Below are positions 8,178 through 19,699 of a DNA stretch of 64,000 nt, in pieces. The notes under the pieces are model-generated. The model did no database searches and was not told where the DNA came from. It worked only from the letters and a program-made list of their open reading frames with translations. The stretch is from Thalassomonas sp. RHCl1 (GTDB lineage Bacteria > Pseudomonadota > Gammaproteobacteria > Enterobacterales > Alteromonadaceae). The stretch is taken from assembly GCF_947387555.1 (NCBI RefSeq), contig NZ_CANDNZ010000008.1, positions 214,946 through 278,945 on the forward strand. The letters run 5' to 3'. Numbering within the stretch: the first letter of the stretch is position 1; each line of letters opens with the position of its first letter. The position numbers were made by a program, and so were the translations under genes.

Positions 8178-9668
8178 TTAGTTTTCCGCGGTATATTTCG
8201 ACTGATAGGCCTTTAAATCCTTTTTGATACCGGGAGCGAGCAGGTACAGGCCAATAATGTTGGCTATTGCCATGGAGAAAAACATGGAATCGGAAATGGC
8301 AATCACGGCATCCAGGCTCACCGAAGCGCCGATGGCGGTACACAGGCAAAAGATCAGTTTATAGAGCAGGTCCAGCACTTTAGAATCACCCACCAGGTAA
8401 CCCCAGGCAATAGAGCCGTAATAGGCCCAGGAAATCATGGTGGAGATGGCAAACATCAATACCGCCACGCTGAGTACGTAAGGGAACCACCAGATCACGC
8501 TGGCAAAGGCGCTTGAGGTCAGGGCGACGCCGTCCAGGCCGTCCGTAGTCTGGTAAACGCCGGTGATGACGATCACCAGGGCGGTGATGGTACAAATGAC
8601 AATGGTATCGATAAAAGGCTCGAGCAGGGCGACATAACCTTCGCGGATCGGCTCTTTGGTGGAGGCGGTGGCATGGGCGATAGAGGCCGCACCCACCCCG
8701 GCTTCACTGGAGAAGGTTGAGCGTTTAAAGCCCTGGATCATTACACCGATAATGCCGCCGGCGACCCCTTCAGGATTAAAGGCGCCGTTAATGATCAGGC
8801 CAAAAGCACGGGGAATTTCACTGTAATGATAGATAAGAATAAATACGGCGGCAGACAAATAAAGCCCCGCCATCAGCGGCACCACTTTGGAGGTTACTTT
8901 GGCGATACTTTTAATACCGCCTATGATCACGACACCGATAATTACCGCCAATATCGCGCCGAATAACCAGCCTTTATCAGTCCAGAAACCGGTATTGCCC
9001 AAGGCGACCACAAACTGCTGATAGGCCTGGTTTGACTGCAGCATATTGCTGCCGCACAGGGAAGCAACTACGCAGCATACCGCGAAAAAGCTCGCCAGTA
9101 TTTTGCCCTGGGTTTTAAAGCCCAGCTCCGCCAGGCCGGTCTTAAGATAATACATGGGGCCGCCGTGTACCTCGCCTTTGGCGGTGATCACCCGGTATTT
9201 TACCCCCAGGCTGCATTCGAGGAATTTGGTGGACATGCCCATAAAGCCGGCGATAATCATCCAGAAGGTGGCTCCGGGTCCGCCGATGGACACGGCAATG
9301 GCTACTCCGGCAATATTGCCAAGGCCTACTGTGCCGGAAAGGGCGGTGGCTAATGCCTGAAAATGGCTGACTTCACCGGGATCCTTTGGATCGGAATAAT
9401 CTCCTTTGATCACCTTGCATGAGTGTTTAAAGCCGCGGATATTGATGAAACCAAAATAGCCGGTAAACGCCACGGCGGCGGCAATCAGCCAGAGCACAAT
9501 TAACGGGAATTGCGTACCGGCGATGTCTACACTGTAAAAAATAATACCGGTAAAAAGCTCTGCCACCGGACGCAATAGCTGGTCTATCTGCTGGTCGATG
9601 GACAAATCAGCCGCACGGGCCTGCATAATCGGCAGTAGCAATAAAATCGTTGAGAGTAGTTTTTTCAT
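8178..9668 (-). CDS. AGCS family sodium:alanine/glycine (amino acid) symporter
   Basis: A 496-residue integral membrane transporter of the alanine/glycine:cation symporter family, shown by the early segment ALSGTVGLGNIAGVAIAV followed by GGPGATFWM, and by SSEAGVGAAS in the middle. It carries an N-terminal extension that looks like a cleavable signal peptide (ending ARAAD) before the first transport helix; such extensions are common in marine members. It imports a small amino acid with sodium. It lies divergent from an AsnC/Lrp regulator and close to ctlX. I infer that the substrate belongs to that regulon, possibly citrulline or a related amino acid instead of alanine. Upstream ribosome site is weak (GGGATAA). 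Confidence 0.85.
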   Translation of the reverse strand: MKKLLSTILLLLPIMQARAADLSIDQQIDQLLRPVAELFTGIIFYSVDIAGTQFPLIVLWLIAAAVAFTGYFGFINIRGFKHSCKVIKGDYSDPKDPGEVSHFQALATALSGTVGLGNIAGVAIAVSIGGPGATFWMIIAGFMGMSTKFLECSLGVKYRVITAKGEVHGGPMYYLKTGLAELGFKTQGKILASFFAVCCVVASLCGSNMLQSNQAYQQFVVALGNTGFWTDKGWLFGAILAVIIGVVIIGGIKSIAKVTSKVVPLMAGLYLSAAVFILIYHYSEIPRAFGLIINGAFNPEGVAGGIIGVMIQGFKRSTFSSEAGVGAASIAHATASTKEPIREGYVALLEPFIDTIVICTITALVIVITGVYQTTDGLDGVALTSSAFASVIWWFPYVLSVAVLMFAISTMISWAYYGSIAWGYLVGDSKVLDLLYKLIFCLCTAIGASVSLDAVIAISDSMFFSMAIANIIGLYLLAPGIKKDLKAYQSKYTAEN

Positions 9669-9820
9669 CTTATTATCCCGGTAACCGCCTGGCCTGCTTG
9701 CTGTGTCAGCTTGCTTGCCATTAGCCGTTACTGTTTTTCATTAGTGCTGATTTACTCTTTTCGTTAAATCTCATTGTGCCACAGACTTGTGCTATTAATT
9801 AGCCTGATATTTGATTAATA

Positions 9821-9839
9821 TTGCTAATATATTAAGCAA
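9821..9839. promoter_or_regulatory. Putative AsnC/Lrp operator, copy 1
   Basis: Near-palindrome TTGCTAAT-ATA-TTAAGCAA in the agcS/asnC-family divergent gap, followed by TTT. A copy differing only in the central three bases lies at 10383-10401 upstream of ctlX. A further short palindrome (GCTA-TTAAT-TAGC) sits at 9791-9803. The site is 23 bases before the regulator start, suggesting autoregulation. Confidence 0.6.
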
Positions 9840-9861
9840 TTTGTATAGCTTGGGTAGCATA

Positions 9862-10314
9862 ATGAGTGATTTGGACAATATCGATCGGCAGCTAATCAGT
9901 CTGCTTAGGGCGGATGCCAGGACCTCGGTTTCCCAGTTGGCGAAAACCATTGATGTCTCCCGTGCCACGGTGCAAAACCGTATTAACCGCCTGGAAAAAA
10001 GAGGAGTGATCACCGGATATACCGCGCTGGTTTCGCCGGGCACTAACGAACAGGTCTCCTTGATCCGCGCCCTGATGAATATTGAACTTAAAGGCACTTC
10101 CACTAAAAATATCAAACAGGCACTCATGGCTGAGCCGAGTGTGTGTGCTATTCATACCACTAACGGCCGCTGGGATATGATTGCCGAATTGCAAACCAGG
10201 TCGCTGGAAGAGTTTGACCAGGTGCTGGGGCGGATACGTAATATCAATGAAGTTTCTGCCTCGGAAACCAGCATTTTATTGTCGAGTCACAGGATCAGTT
10301 CGCAAGAGTTGTAG
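9862..10314 (+). CDS. AsnC/Lrp family transcriptional regulator
   Basis: A 150-residue regulator with the standard Lrp layout: N-terminal helix-turn-helix (LDNIDRQLISLLRADART, then VSQLAKTIDVSRATVQNRI) and a C-terminal RAM ligand-binding domain. The ATG at 9862 (MSDLDNIDRQ) fits the family start; an ATG 51 bases upstream would add an atypical tail and would cover the operator. It lies between the divergent AGCS symporter and ctlX. AsnC-type regulators next to ctlX commonly sense an amino acid such as citrulline, arginine or ornithine. Duplicated 19-base sites on both sides of this gene support it controlling all three genes. Confidence 0.85.
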   Translation: MSDLDNIDRQLISLLRADARTSVSQLAKTIDVSRATVQNRINRLEKRGVITGYTALVSPGTNEQVSLIRALMNIELKGTSTKNIKQALMAEPSVCAIHTTNGRWDMIAELQTRSLEEFDQVLGRIRNINEVSASETSILLSSHRISSQEL

Positions 10315-10352
10315 CGGACCAGTAGTGCTTTGGTGACAGATCAAAGTAAGTT

Positions 10353-10401
10353 ATTAGCAAAGTGTTATTCGGTGTGCTCACTTTGCTAATTCTTTAAGCA
10401 A
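10353..10401. promoter_or_regulatory. Inverted repeat and AsnC/Lrp operator copy 2 upstream of ctlX
   Basis: A perfect 12-base inverted repeat ATTAGCAAAGTG (10353-10364) / CACTTTGCTAAT (10379-10390) overlaps the site TTGCTAAT-TCT-TTAAGCAA (10383-10401), which matches 9821-9839 in 16 of 19 bases with both 8-base arms identical. It lies about 100 bases before ctlX. The hairpin could also attenuate read-through from the regulator gene, but it has no T-run. Confidence 0.6.
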
Positions 10402-10504
10402 TTTAATCGCATTCTTGCACTAAATTTTAGTTTTCTTTTTCTTCATAATTTCCCCAGATAAACATTTTCCAGAAATTACTTATTAGCTCCAGGAGTCAGC
10501 CAAG

Positions 10505-11446
10505 ATGAAAAATTACCATCAGGCACCGGCGGCCGTGGTCATGATCCGCCCCCATCATTTTTGTCCTAACCCACAAACGGCGGCAGATAATGCCTTTCAA
10601 AAAAGTCACCAGGCCCTCACCGGTGGTGATATTAAAAGCAAAGCCCTGGCGCAGGTGGATACCGCCGCTGAAATCCTGACCCGGCACGGGGTTAAGGTGA
10701 TTTTATTTGATGATGAAACCAGAACCACGCCGGATTCCGTGTTCCCCAACAACTGGTTCACTACCCATGAAAACGGATCTGTGGGCATTTATCCCATGTA
10801 TTGTGAAAACCGTCGCCAGGAAAGAAGGGATGATGTCCTGGCCCTGCTTGGCAGGGAATACCGGGTCAGGCAAACTTTTAATTATGCTCGTTTTGAAAAC
10901 CAGGGACTTTTCCTGGAAGGTACGGGAGCCATGGTGCTGGATCATGTTAACCGTATTGCCTATGCGGTGAAGTCGAAACGCATGAGTGACTGGCTGCTTA
11001 ATCATTTTTGCCGGGATTTTAATTATCAGGCAGTGGCTTTTCATGCCAGGGATGAAAACAATGTCGATGTTTATCACACCAATGTTTTAATGTGTATCGG
11101 CACCGGCTTTGTCATGATAGGCGCTGGGCTGATCAAAGATGAGGGTGAACGCCGTCGGGTGATGCAGCATTTACAACTGGGGGGCAGGGAGGTGATAGAG
11201 CTGACTTTGGCTCAGATCAGACAATTTGCCGGTAATGCACTGGAGCTGGCGACTGCACAGGGTAATATCTTGGCAATATCGCAAACGGCTTTTAACTCTC
11301 TAAACCCAGAGCAGATAAACACGATTGAAAAATACGTAAAAATTGTGCCGCTGGATGTCTCCACCATTGAGCTGGCGGGAGGTTCTATTCGATGCATGCT
11401 GGCGGGCATACATTTACCGCGAAAAAGTGAATCCCTGGCCGGGTAA
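10505..11446 (+). CDS. ctlX: Citrulline utilisation hydrolase, arginine deiminase superfamily
   Basis: A 313-residue member of the amidinotransferase/arginine-deiminase fold, matching CtlX in length and motifs: VFPNNWFTTH near residue 80, a central FLEGTGAMVLD with the catalytic acid, DVYHTNVLM with the catalytic histidine, and GGSIRCM with the catalytic cysteine at 297. CtlX proteins are proposed to hydrolyse citrulline or a related ureido/guanidino compound in amino acid catabolism; the assignment rests on family knowledge. It follows the AsnC regulator after 190 bases that contain a likely operator, with the ribosome site AGGAG before the ATG. A bidirectional terminator follows. Confidence 0.8.
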   Translation: MKNYHQAPAAVVMIRPHHFCPNPQTAADNAFQKSHQALTGGDIKSKALAQVDTAAEILTRHGVKVILFDDETRTTPDSVFPNNWFTTHENGSVGIYPMYCENRRQERRDDVLALLGREYRVRQTFNYARFENQGLFLEGTGAMVLDHVNRIAYAVKSKRMSDWLLNHFCRDFNYQAVAFHARDENNVDVYHTNVLMCIGTGFVMIGAGLIKDEGERRRVMQHLQLGGREVIELTLAQIRQFAGNALELATAQGNILAISQTAFNSLNPEQINTIEKYVKIVPLDVSTIELAGGSIRCMLAGIHLPRKSESLAG

Positions 11447-11505
11447 AGTCAGCGGCACTTAGTGGGAAATGAGACTCCTCTTTAACTTATACCTTCTGTA
11501 TATAG

Positions 11506-11533
11506 AAAAGGCATCCCGTTTGGGATGCCTTTT
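11506..11533. terminator. Bidirectional rho-independent terminator
   Basis: AAAAGGCATCCC/GGGATGCCTTTT hairpin between convergent ctlX and the PEP-CTERM gene; A- and T-runs on both sides allow use in both directions. Confidence 0.85.
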
Positions 11534-11575
11534 AAGTGGGGCTTATCTATTTATTACTTATATAAGTATAAGGTT

Positions 11576-12337
11576 TTATTTTTTAAAGCGGCGGGCACCG
11601 ATACCCATCAGGCTTAAGGCAAAAATTGCCAAAGTAGAAGGCTCAGGTACGGTACCGCAATTTTCGGTACAGGTATCTTCTTCGAAACCGCTGTATCTTA
11701 CGGTTGCCTGAGACATGTTATAAAAACCGAAGCTACCGGCCTGGTTGTTTAAACCGGAAATGCTGAAAATTTGCTCGTTGACGAAATCACCGCCGTTGAT
11801 GCCGATATTGATTTCGGTATCGGTATAACCCAGGGTGAATTCGTAAACGGTATTATCTGCCCAGCCGCGGTCGTTGCCATAATCTGTATCTAAAACGGTA
11901 ATACCTGTACCGTTATGACCCCATAAACCGTTCAAAGACGTCACATCGGCACCGGCAGAAATTTTAGATAAGGTAAAACCTTCATAACCTACCTGGCCGT
12001 TAACGGTTTGCGTGCCCTGTTTCCAGTCAAACAGGTAGAAGTCGTCCAGGCCGTTGTAGCCGAACACAAAACCGACAAAGTCATCGTCACTGGAGGTTTC
12101 TACACCAAAAGAGCCGGTAAACTCTTTATTGATAAAAGATTCCGGGCTAACAAAAAAGGTAGGGTTACCATTGATAGACTGTACGACCGAAGAGCCGTCA
12201 GGGGCAACGGTCCAGTTACCGTTGCCGGCATTGCCCTGCTGAGACCAGGAGTTTAAGTCGATAGCGCCTGCATGGGCCAGAGTACTGGCAGAAAGGATAA
12301 GGCCGGCTACAGCAGTTTTTAAGAAGTTAGATTTCAT
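11576..12337 (-). CDS. PEP-CTERM sorting domain protein
   Basis: A 253-residue exported protein. The ATG at 12337 (MKSNFLKTAVAGLILSAS) follows AAGGA and begins a clear signal peptide ending near HAGA; a longer frame upstream is rejected. The C terminus has the tripartite sorting tag: VPEPST, a hydrophobic helix LAIFALSLMGIGA and a basic end RRFKK, recognised by an exosortase that anchors or releases proteins in step with exopolysaccharide export. The body is rich in Gly, Asn, Asp and aromatic residues and probably forms a beta-sandwich, resembling thrombospondin-type or laminin-like surface domains. No exosortase gene lies in this window. Confidence 0.8.
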   Translation of the reverse strand: MKSNFLKTAVAGLILSASTLAHAGAIDLNSWSQQGNAGNGNWTVAPDGSSVVQSINGNPTFFVSPESFINKEFTGSFGVETSSDDDFVGFVFGYNGLDDFYLFDWKQGTQTVNGQVGYEGFTLSKISAGADVTSLNGLWGHNGTGITVLDTDYGNDRGWADNTVYEFTLGYTDTEINIGINGGDFVNEQIFSISGLNNQAGSFGFYNMSQATVRYSGFEEDTCTENCGTVPEPSTLAIFALSLMGIGARRFKK

Positions 12338-12740
12338 GTGATATTCCTTTATATCTTTTGTTATTTGGTGTCGTGCCTGACAGCTCACTAAGCAACTTGG
12401 TTACTGAACTCTATAAAGCGATTCCTATGCCAAAATATAAAAAATGAATAAAATCAATCTCTTGCTCGTGTTGTGTTTATGAGTGATTAAATTAATGTAA
12501 AGATATTTGACAATATGTTAATCGTGTACTAGCGAAGTGAATGGTCACTGAAGCTTATCAATGGCATTTGTGTTTCGAGCTGGTTACTTTGCCATTTTCA
12601 TTCAGGGAAAGTGTTGGCGCATGGGCGAGTTTAAAACCGGTAAATGCTATTTCTCTAGGTTCTGTTTTGATAGGTGAGGTCAGCAATTACTAAGAGTATG
12701 CATCCTGCATTCATGGTATACATTACATCCCTGTAAATAA
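12338..12740. other. AT-rich intergenic region
   Basis: About 400 bases between the PEP-CTERM gene, whose promoter it must contain, and the metJ terminator. I see no gene, strong hairpin or repeat in it. Confidence 0.5.
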
Positions 12741-12761
12741 AAAGGCGCAAAATGCGCCTTT
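12741..12761 (-). terminator. Terminator downstream of metJ
   Basis: Stem AAAGGCGCA (12741-12749) and TGCGCCTTT (12753-12761), loop of three A, with an A/T-rich flank, about 70 bases past the metJ stop. Confidence 0.75.
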
Positions 12762-12831
12762 AACTTGTTTAATACCTGTCAGCTATTTCTCTGCTAAATC
12801 ATTAAGCAAAGCACTGCAATTGTATCGGATA

Positions 12832-13161
12832 TTATTCTTCTTCTGCTTCGTAAACACTGAAATCGGTAATACCTTTTGCTTCAAGTGCTTTTCTTACGCT
12901 TGCCGGTAATTTCTCATTATTATCTTTGGCTAAGTCAGCATCGTCCGGCAAGGGTTGTCCGGTAAAGGCATGCAAAAAAGCTTCACATAATAGTTCACTA
13001 TTAGTCGCATGACGTAAGTTGTTGACTTGTCTACGGGTTCTTTCATCCGTTAATACTTTTAAAACACGCAAGGGGATAGAAACAGTGATTTTCTTCACCT
13101 GCTCGCTTTTTTTCCCATGCTCGGCGTATGGATTAATGTATTCGGCATTCCACTCTGCCAT
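12832..13161 (-). CDS. metJ: Methionine regulon repressor MetJ
   Basis: A 109-residue ribbon-helix-helix repressor close in length to E. coli MetJ (105). The beta-strand [15 protein letters not shown] and the [28 protein letters not shown] helices (residues about 24-70) are the conserved DNA-binding and S-adenosylmethionine-binding core. With SAM as corepressor it shuts down methionine biosynthesis genes. It is divergent from metB-metL-metF with several Met-box octamers between them, so it very likely represses itself and that operon. Confidence 0.97.
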   Translation of the reverse strand: MAEWNAEYINPYAEHGKKSEQVKKITVSIPLRVLKVLTDERTRRQVNNLRHATNSELLCEAFLHAFTGQPLPDDADLAKDNNEKLPASVRKALEAKGITDFSVYEAEEE

Positions 13162-13236
13162 CGACTTACCTCATATTCTAAATTTCCCAGGGTAAATTGT
13201 ACTGGTTGTGGGCTGTGAGTCAACATCCGAATGTGT

Positions 13237-13309
13237 AGAGGTTTAGACGGCTAAAAAGATCTTGACCCCAACAATCTAAACGTTTAGAGTTTTAGACGTC
13301 CAAACATCC
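13237..13309. promoter_or_regulatory. MetJ operator region (tandem Met boxes) and metB promoter
   Basis: Two groups of tandem octamers resembling the Met box AGACGTCT: AGAGGTTT-AGACGGCT (13237-13252) and AAACGTTT-AGAGTTTT-AGACGTCC-AAACATCC (13278-13309). The best single units match 7 of 8. A possible rightward promoter TTGACC (13262-13267), 17-base spacer, TAGAGT (13285-13290) is covered by the second group, as expected for repression of metB. Confidence 0.8.
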
Positions 13310-13329
13310 AAATGTAAATCGAGAGTGAA

Positions 13330-14631
13330 ATGGCTAATAACAAAACAGCAACAATTGCCGTCAGGGCAGGTATAAATAATGATAAGCATCATGGTGCTGT
13401 GGTTGCGCCAATTCACTTATCCAGTACATATTCGTTAACCGGCTTTAATGAAAAGCGTGAATTTGACTATTCCCGTACCGGCAACCCTACCCGTGCTACT
13501 TTTGCCGAGGCGGTGGCCGAGCTGGAGCAGGGCGCCCATGGCATAGTCACCAGTACCGGTATGTCTTCGGTGCATTTATTGTGTCAGCTATTGGCTGTGG
13601 ATGATCTCGTGGTGATCCCTCATGACTGTTATGGCGGCAGTTATCGTTTATTCAGCCACCTGGCGAAAAGGGGGCTGTTTAAATTAGTTGTAGTGGATCA
13701 AAACGACAGTGATGCCCTTGAGCAAGCCTTGGCGCAAAAACCTAAACTGGTCTTGATCGAAACCCCGAGCAACCCTTTGCTCAGGATCGTAGACATTAAA
13801 GCGGTAACCGAAGCAAGCCACAGAGCGGGCGCCCTGGTGGCGGTCGACAATACTTTCTTATCCCCCGTGTTGCAGCAACCATTATTACTGGGGGCGGATA
13901 TAGTTTTTCATTCCACTACGAAATATATCAATGGTCACAGCGATGTTGTCGGCGGGGTATTAGTCACTAAGGATAAGGAGCTCGGAGAGCAGCTGGCCTG
14001 GTGGGCGAACTGTATCGGCATTACCGGCTCAGCTTTTGACAGCTATTTGAGTTTACGCGGCCTGAAAACCCTGCCGATCAGAATGAAGCAACATCAAAGC
14101 AATGCCGATGCCGTGGCCAAGTTTTTAGCCGGACACCCGGCGGTTGAGCAGGTGTATTACCCCGGCCTGGCGGATCACCCCGGCCATGCTATTGCCTGCA
14201 AACAGCAAAAGTCTTTTGGTGCCATGCTCAGTTTTGAAGTTAAAGGCGGTGTCGAAGCCGTTAAAAGCCTGTTTGACAATTTATCCCTGTTTACCCTGGC
14301 CCAGTCCTTAGGCGGTGTGGAGAGTTTAATCAGCCATCCTTCAACCATGACCCATGCCGGAATGGAGCTTGAAGCCCAGTTAGTGGCGGGGATCAGCCAG
14401 TCGCTGGTGCGTATTTCCGTGGGTATAGAAGATATCGACGACATTATTAACGATCTTGATGCCGGTTTAACTGCCAGCCAGTCAGGGCTCGATAATACTG
14501 GTCCTGAAAAAAAGCTTACTGACAAGGCATCTGCTGCAAGCAACTCAGAGCCAAGCCTGAGGGTTGTGGCAGATAATGATCAGCAAACAAAACCTTTTAG
14601 TTTTAATCCTGCACTGGCGAGCTTGTGGTAA
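13330..14631 (+). CDS. metB: Cystathionine gamma-synthase
   Basis: A 433-residue PLP enzyme of the Cys/Met metabolism family that condenses an activated homoserine ester with cysteine to give cystathionine. Family motifs are clear: FDYSRTGNPTR, the glycine-rich STGMSSVHLL, VDNTFLSPVLQQP, the PLP lysine in STTKYINGH, and SLGGVESLISHPSTMTH near the C terminus. The catalytic body ends near residue 385, like the 386-residue E. coli protein. About 48 extra residues rich in Ser, Ala, Asp and Gln follow, ending in FSFNPALASLW. It is the first gene of the MetJ-controlled operon; metL begins 5 bases past the stop. Confidence 0.93.
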   Translation: MANNKTATIAVRAGINNDKHHGAVVAPIHLSSTYSLTGFNEKREFDYSRTGNPTRATFAEAVAELEQGAHGIVTSTGMSSVHLLCQLLAVDDLVVIPHDCYGGSYRLFSHLAKRGLFKLVVVDQNDSDALEQALAQKPKLVLIETPSNPLLRIVDIKAVTEASHRAGALVAVDNTFLSPVLQQPLLLGADIVFHSTTKYINGHSDVVGGVLVTKDKELGEQLAWWANCIGITGSAFDSYLSLRGLKTLPIRMKQHQSNADAVAKFLAGHPAVEQVYYPGLADHPGHAIACKQQKSFGAMLSFEVKGGVEAVKSLFDNLSLFTLAQSLGGVESLISHPSTMTHAGMELEAQLVAGISQSLVRISVGIEDIDDIINDLDAGLTASQSGLDNTGPEKKLTDKASAASNSEPSLRVVADNDQQTKPFSFNPALASLW

Positions 14632-14635
14632 AAAA

Positions 14636-17979
<3,344 letters not shown>

Positions 17980-18039
17980 ATTACCCGCGTTAGCGCCTGA
18001 TCCTCACTGCCACTTACAGCTGAGATCTGGCGCTGAAAA

Positions 18040-18070
18040 CCCGCTTAAAACGCCTGAAGCGGGCATTTTT
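18040..18070 (+). terminator. Terminator of metBLF operon
   Basis: Stem CCCGCTT (18040-18046) / AAGCGGG (18057-18063) followed by CATTTTT. Confidence 0.7.
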
Positions 18071-18183
18071 CTGCCTTTGCCGCCGTTTTGCCGTTAACGA
18101 GGGATCTCCTTGTTTATTGGTGAAAAATTAACTAGCATTACTAGTACCTTTTTCTGCCGTGCCGGGATAAATGCAATAATAAA

Positions 18184-19656
18184 GTGGCTAATGTGACCAG
18201 TGAAACCAATTTTACCCAGCAGGTACGCGCTTTAATTGGGCGCACCTATGGTCGCAGCCAGCTAAAAGATTCTTTCCTCGAGCGGGCAATCGCTTATTTT
18301 GAAGTGAAGGCGGAACAAACCGCTAAAGCGGACAAGTATCAGCAGCAGCTGGAGGAGATAAAAGCCAAGATTGAGGAGGGCAGCGGCAAAGAAAGCGCAG
18401 CTTTGCAGCAAAAGCTGCATAAGCTGGAAAGGGAGCAGCGAAACTTCCAGCTGCAGCTCAGGATCGAGCGTAATGAGCGCAATGAAAATCTGCTTGAAAC
18501 CTGCCATAAGCTACTCGCTTTGTGTGAAGCGGAGGATATCGAGGAAACCAACCGGAAATCTGCCCAGTTTCTCGGCACGCTGCAGTTAATCAGTCCCACC
18601 GAAGGGAAAAAAATCGCCCAGATAAACGAACAGCATAAGGCTTTGTATAAAGCGGTATTGGCTTTGCGCCTGCTAGACAGGTTATGCATGGACAAGATTG
18701 TTGCCGAGCCTTATATCAGTCAGTACCTGACCGATATTCCTCCGGAGCAATATGCCGAATACCATGAGCTGGATCCGAAAAATTATAAGGTCTATATCCA
18801 GCAAGTAAAAATTCCGGTGATCATGGCGGCTCTGATCCAGGATATCGGCCATTATCACCCGGATGCCCAGCAGATTATTTACGGCGAGGACGGTAAGCTT
18901 GATCCCAGTCGCACTCTGGGTGTGGAGTCACGTAAGGCGCTGTTACAAATCAGTTACCGGGAAACTATAGATTACCTGGTACACGGCATCGGCCTGACCC
19001 AGTATATTGGCAACTCAAAAGTAGAGCGGGATAAATTTAACCAGGCCGAGCACAAGAAAATATTTTTTATCAAACATTTGCTGAAAACCAGTATCAATCC
19101 GTTAAAAGGTATAGGCAACCTGCTGAAAGTACCGCAAATTTATACTTCTATTATTTTATCCACCAAGGCCAAGTATAACTATAAACTCTTGCCTAAGGCT
19201 TACCAGGCCCTGAATCAAAATGCCGAACGCGGCACCTGCAGCCAGGCGGTGGTGGACAGCTTATACCGCATTACCGGCATGTACCCCCAGGGGTTTGGCA
19301 TTACCTATATTCCCCGGGACAGTGACGGCAAAGCCCTGGACAGGTATGAATATGCCATAGTCAACCGTTTATACCCGGAAAATCCTGAACAGCCCTTGTG
19401 CCGGGCAGCGACCCGGCAACTGAGCTTTATCAGCCGCGGACTGGATATTATCGTCAAGTGTGAAGACAACCTGTACTTGTCGGCGGTGGCCAGCAACCTG
19501 GCTACCATGAGTAAAAAAAGGCTGATGGAGATCCTGGAATTGCTGGCCTCTAACTATAAGGAAAGGGAGAACCTGGAACTTATCCCCCGTTGCTGGCATG
19601 CCGGTGAATTCTTCTCTATCAAGGAAAATCAAAAGCTGTGGAATAAGGCCCAGTAA
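18184..19656 (+). CDS. Degenerate HD-GYP-like protein with N-terminal coiled coil, function unknown
   Basis: A 490-residue cytoplasmic protein without signal or membrane segments. Residues about 36-110 are a charged coiled coil (QQLEEIKAKIEEGSG, KLHKLEREQRNFQLQL). The rest looks like a decayed HD-GYP fold: ALIQDIGHYHPDA near residue 219 stands where HD domains have HDIGK, with the first metal histidine replaced by Gln, and VVDSLYRITGMYPQGF near 365 resembles the end of HD-GYP domains (YPxG). The GYP loop itself is not evident. It may be a non-catalytic c-di-GMP-related or scaffolding protein; this is inference. The start is a GTG with a weak ribosome site, and a GTG nine bases downstream is also possible. 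Confidence 0.55.
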   Translation: MANVTSETNFTQQVRALIGRTYGRSQLKDSFLERAIAYFEVKAEQTAKADKYQQQLEEIKAKIEEGSGKESAALQQKLHKLEREQRNFQLQLRIERNERNENLLETCHKLLALCEAEDIEETNRKSAQFLGTLQLISPTEGKKIAQINEQHKALYKAVLALRLLDRLCMDKIVAEPYISQYLTDIPPEQYAEYHELDPKNYKVYIQQVKIPVIMAALIQDIGHYHPDAQQIIYGEDGKLDPSRTLGVESRKALLQISYRETIDYLVHGIGLTQYIGNSKVERDKFNQAEHKKIFFIKHLLKTSINPLKGIGNLLKVPQIYTSIILSTKAKYNYKLLPKAYQALNQNAERGTCSQAVVDSLYRITGMYPQGFGITYIPRDSDGKALDRYEYAIVNRLYPENPEQPLCRAATRQLSFISRGLDIIVKCEDNLYLSAVASNLATMSKKRLMEILELLASNYKERENLELIPRCWHAGEFFSIKENQKLWNKAQ

Positions 19657-19699
19657 TCAGCGCTTTATTTGACCGCTCCCCGGCCGTTAATGACTAGCC

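Noticed and set aside
14564..14635. Longer metL start inside metB
   Set aside because: The added 24 residues are not part of aspartate kinases and are just the metB tail in another frame; ATG 14636 fits the family length.
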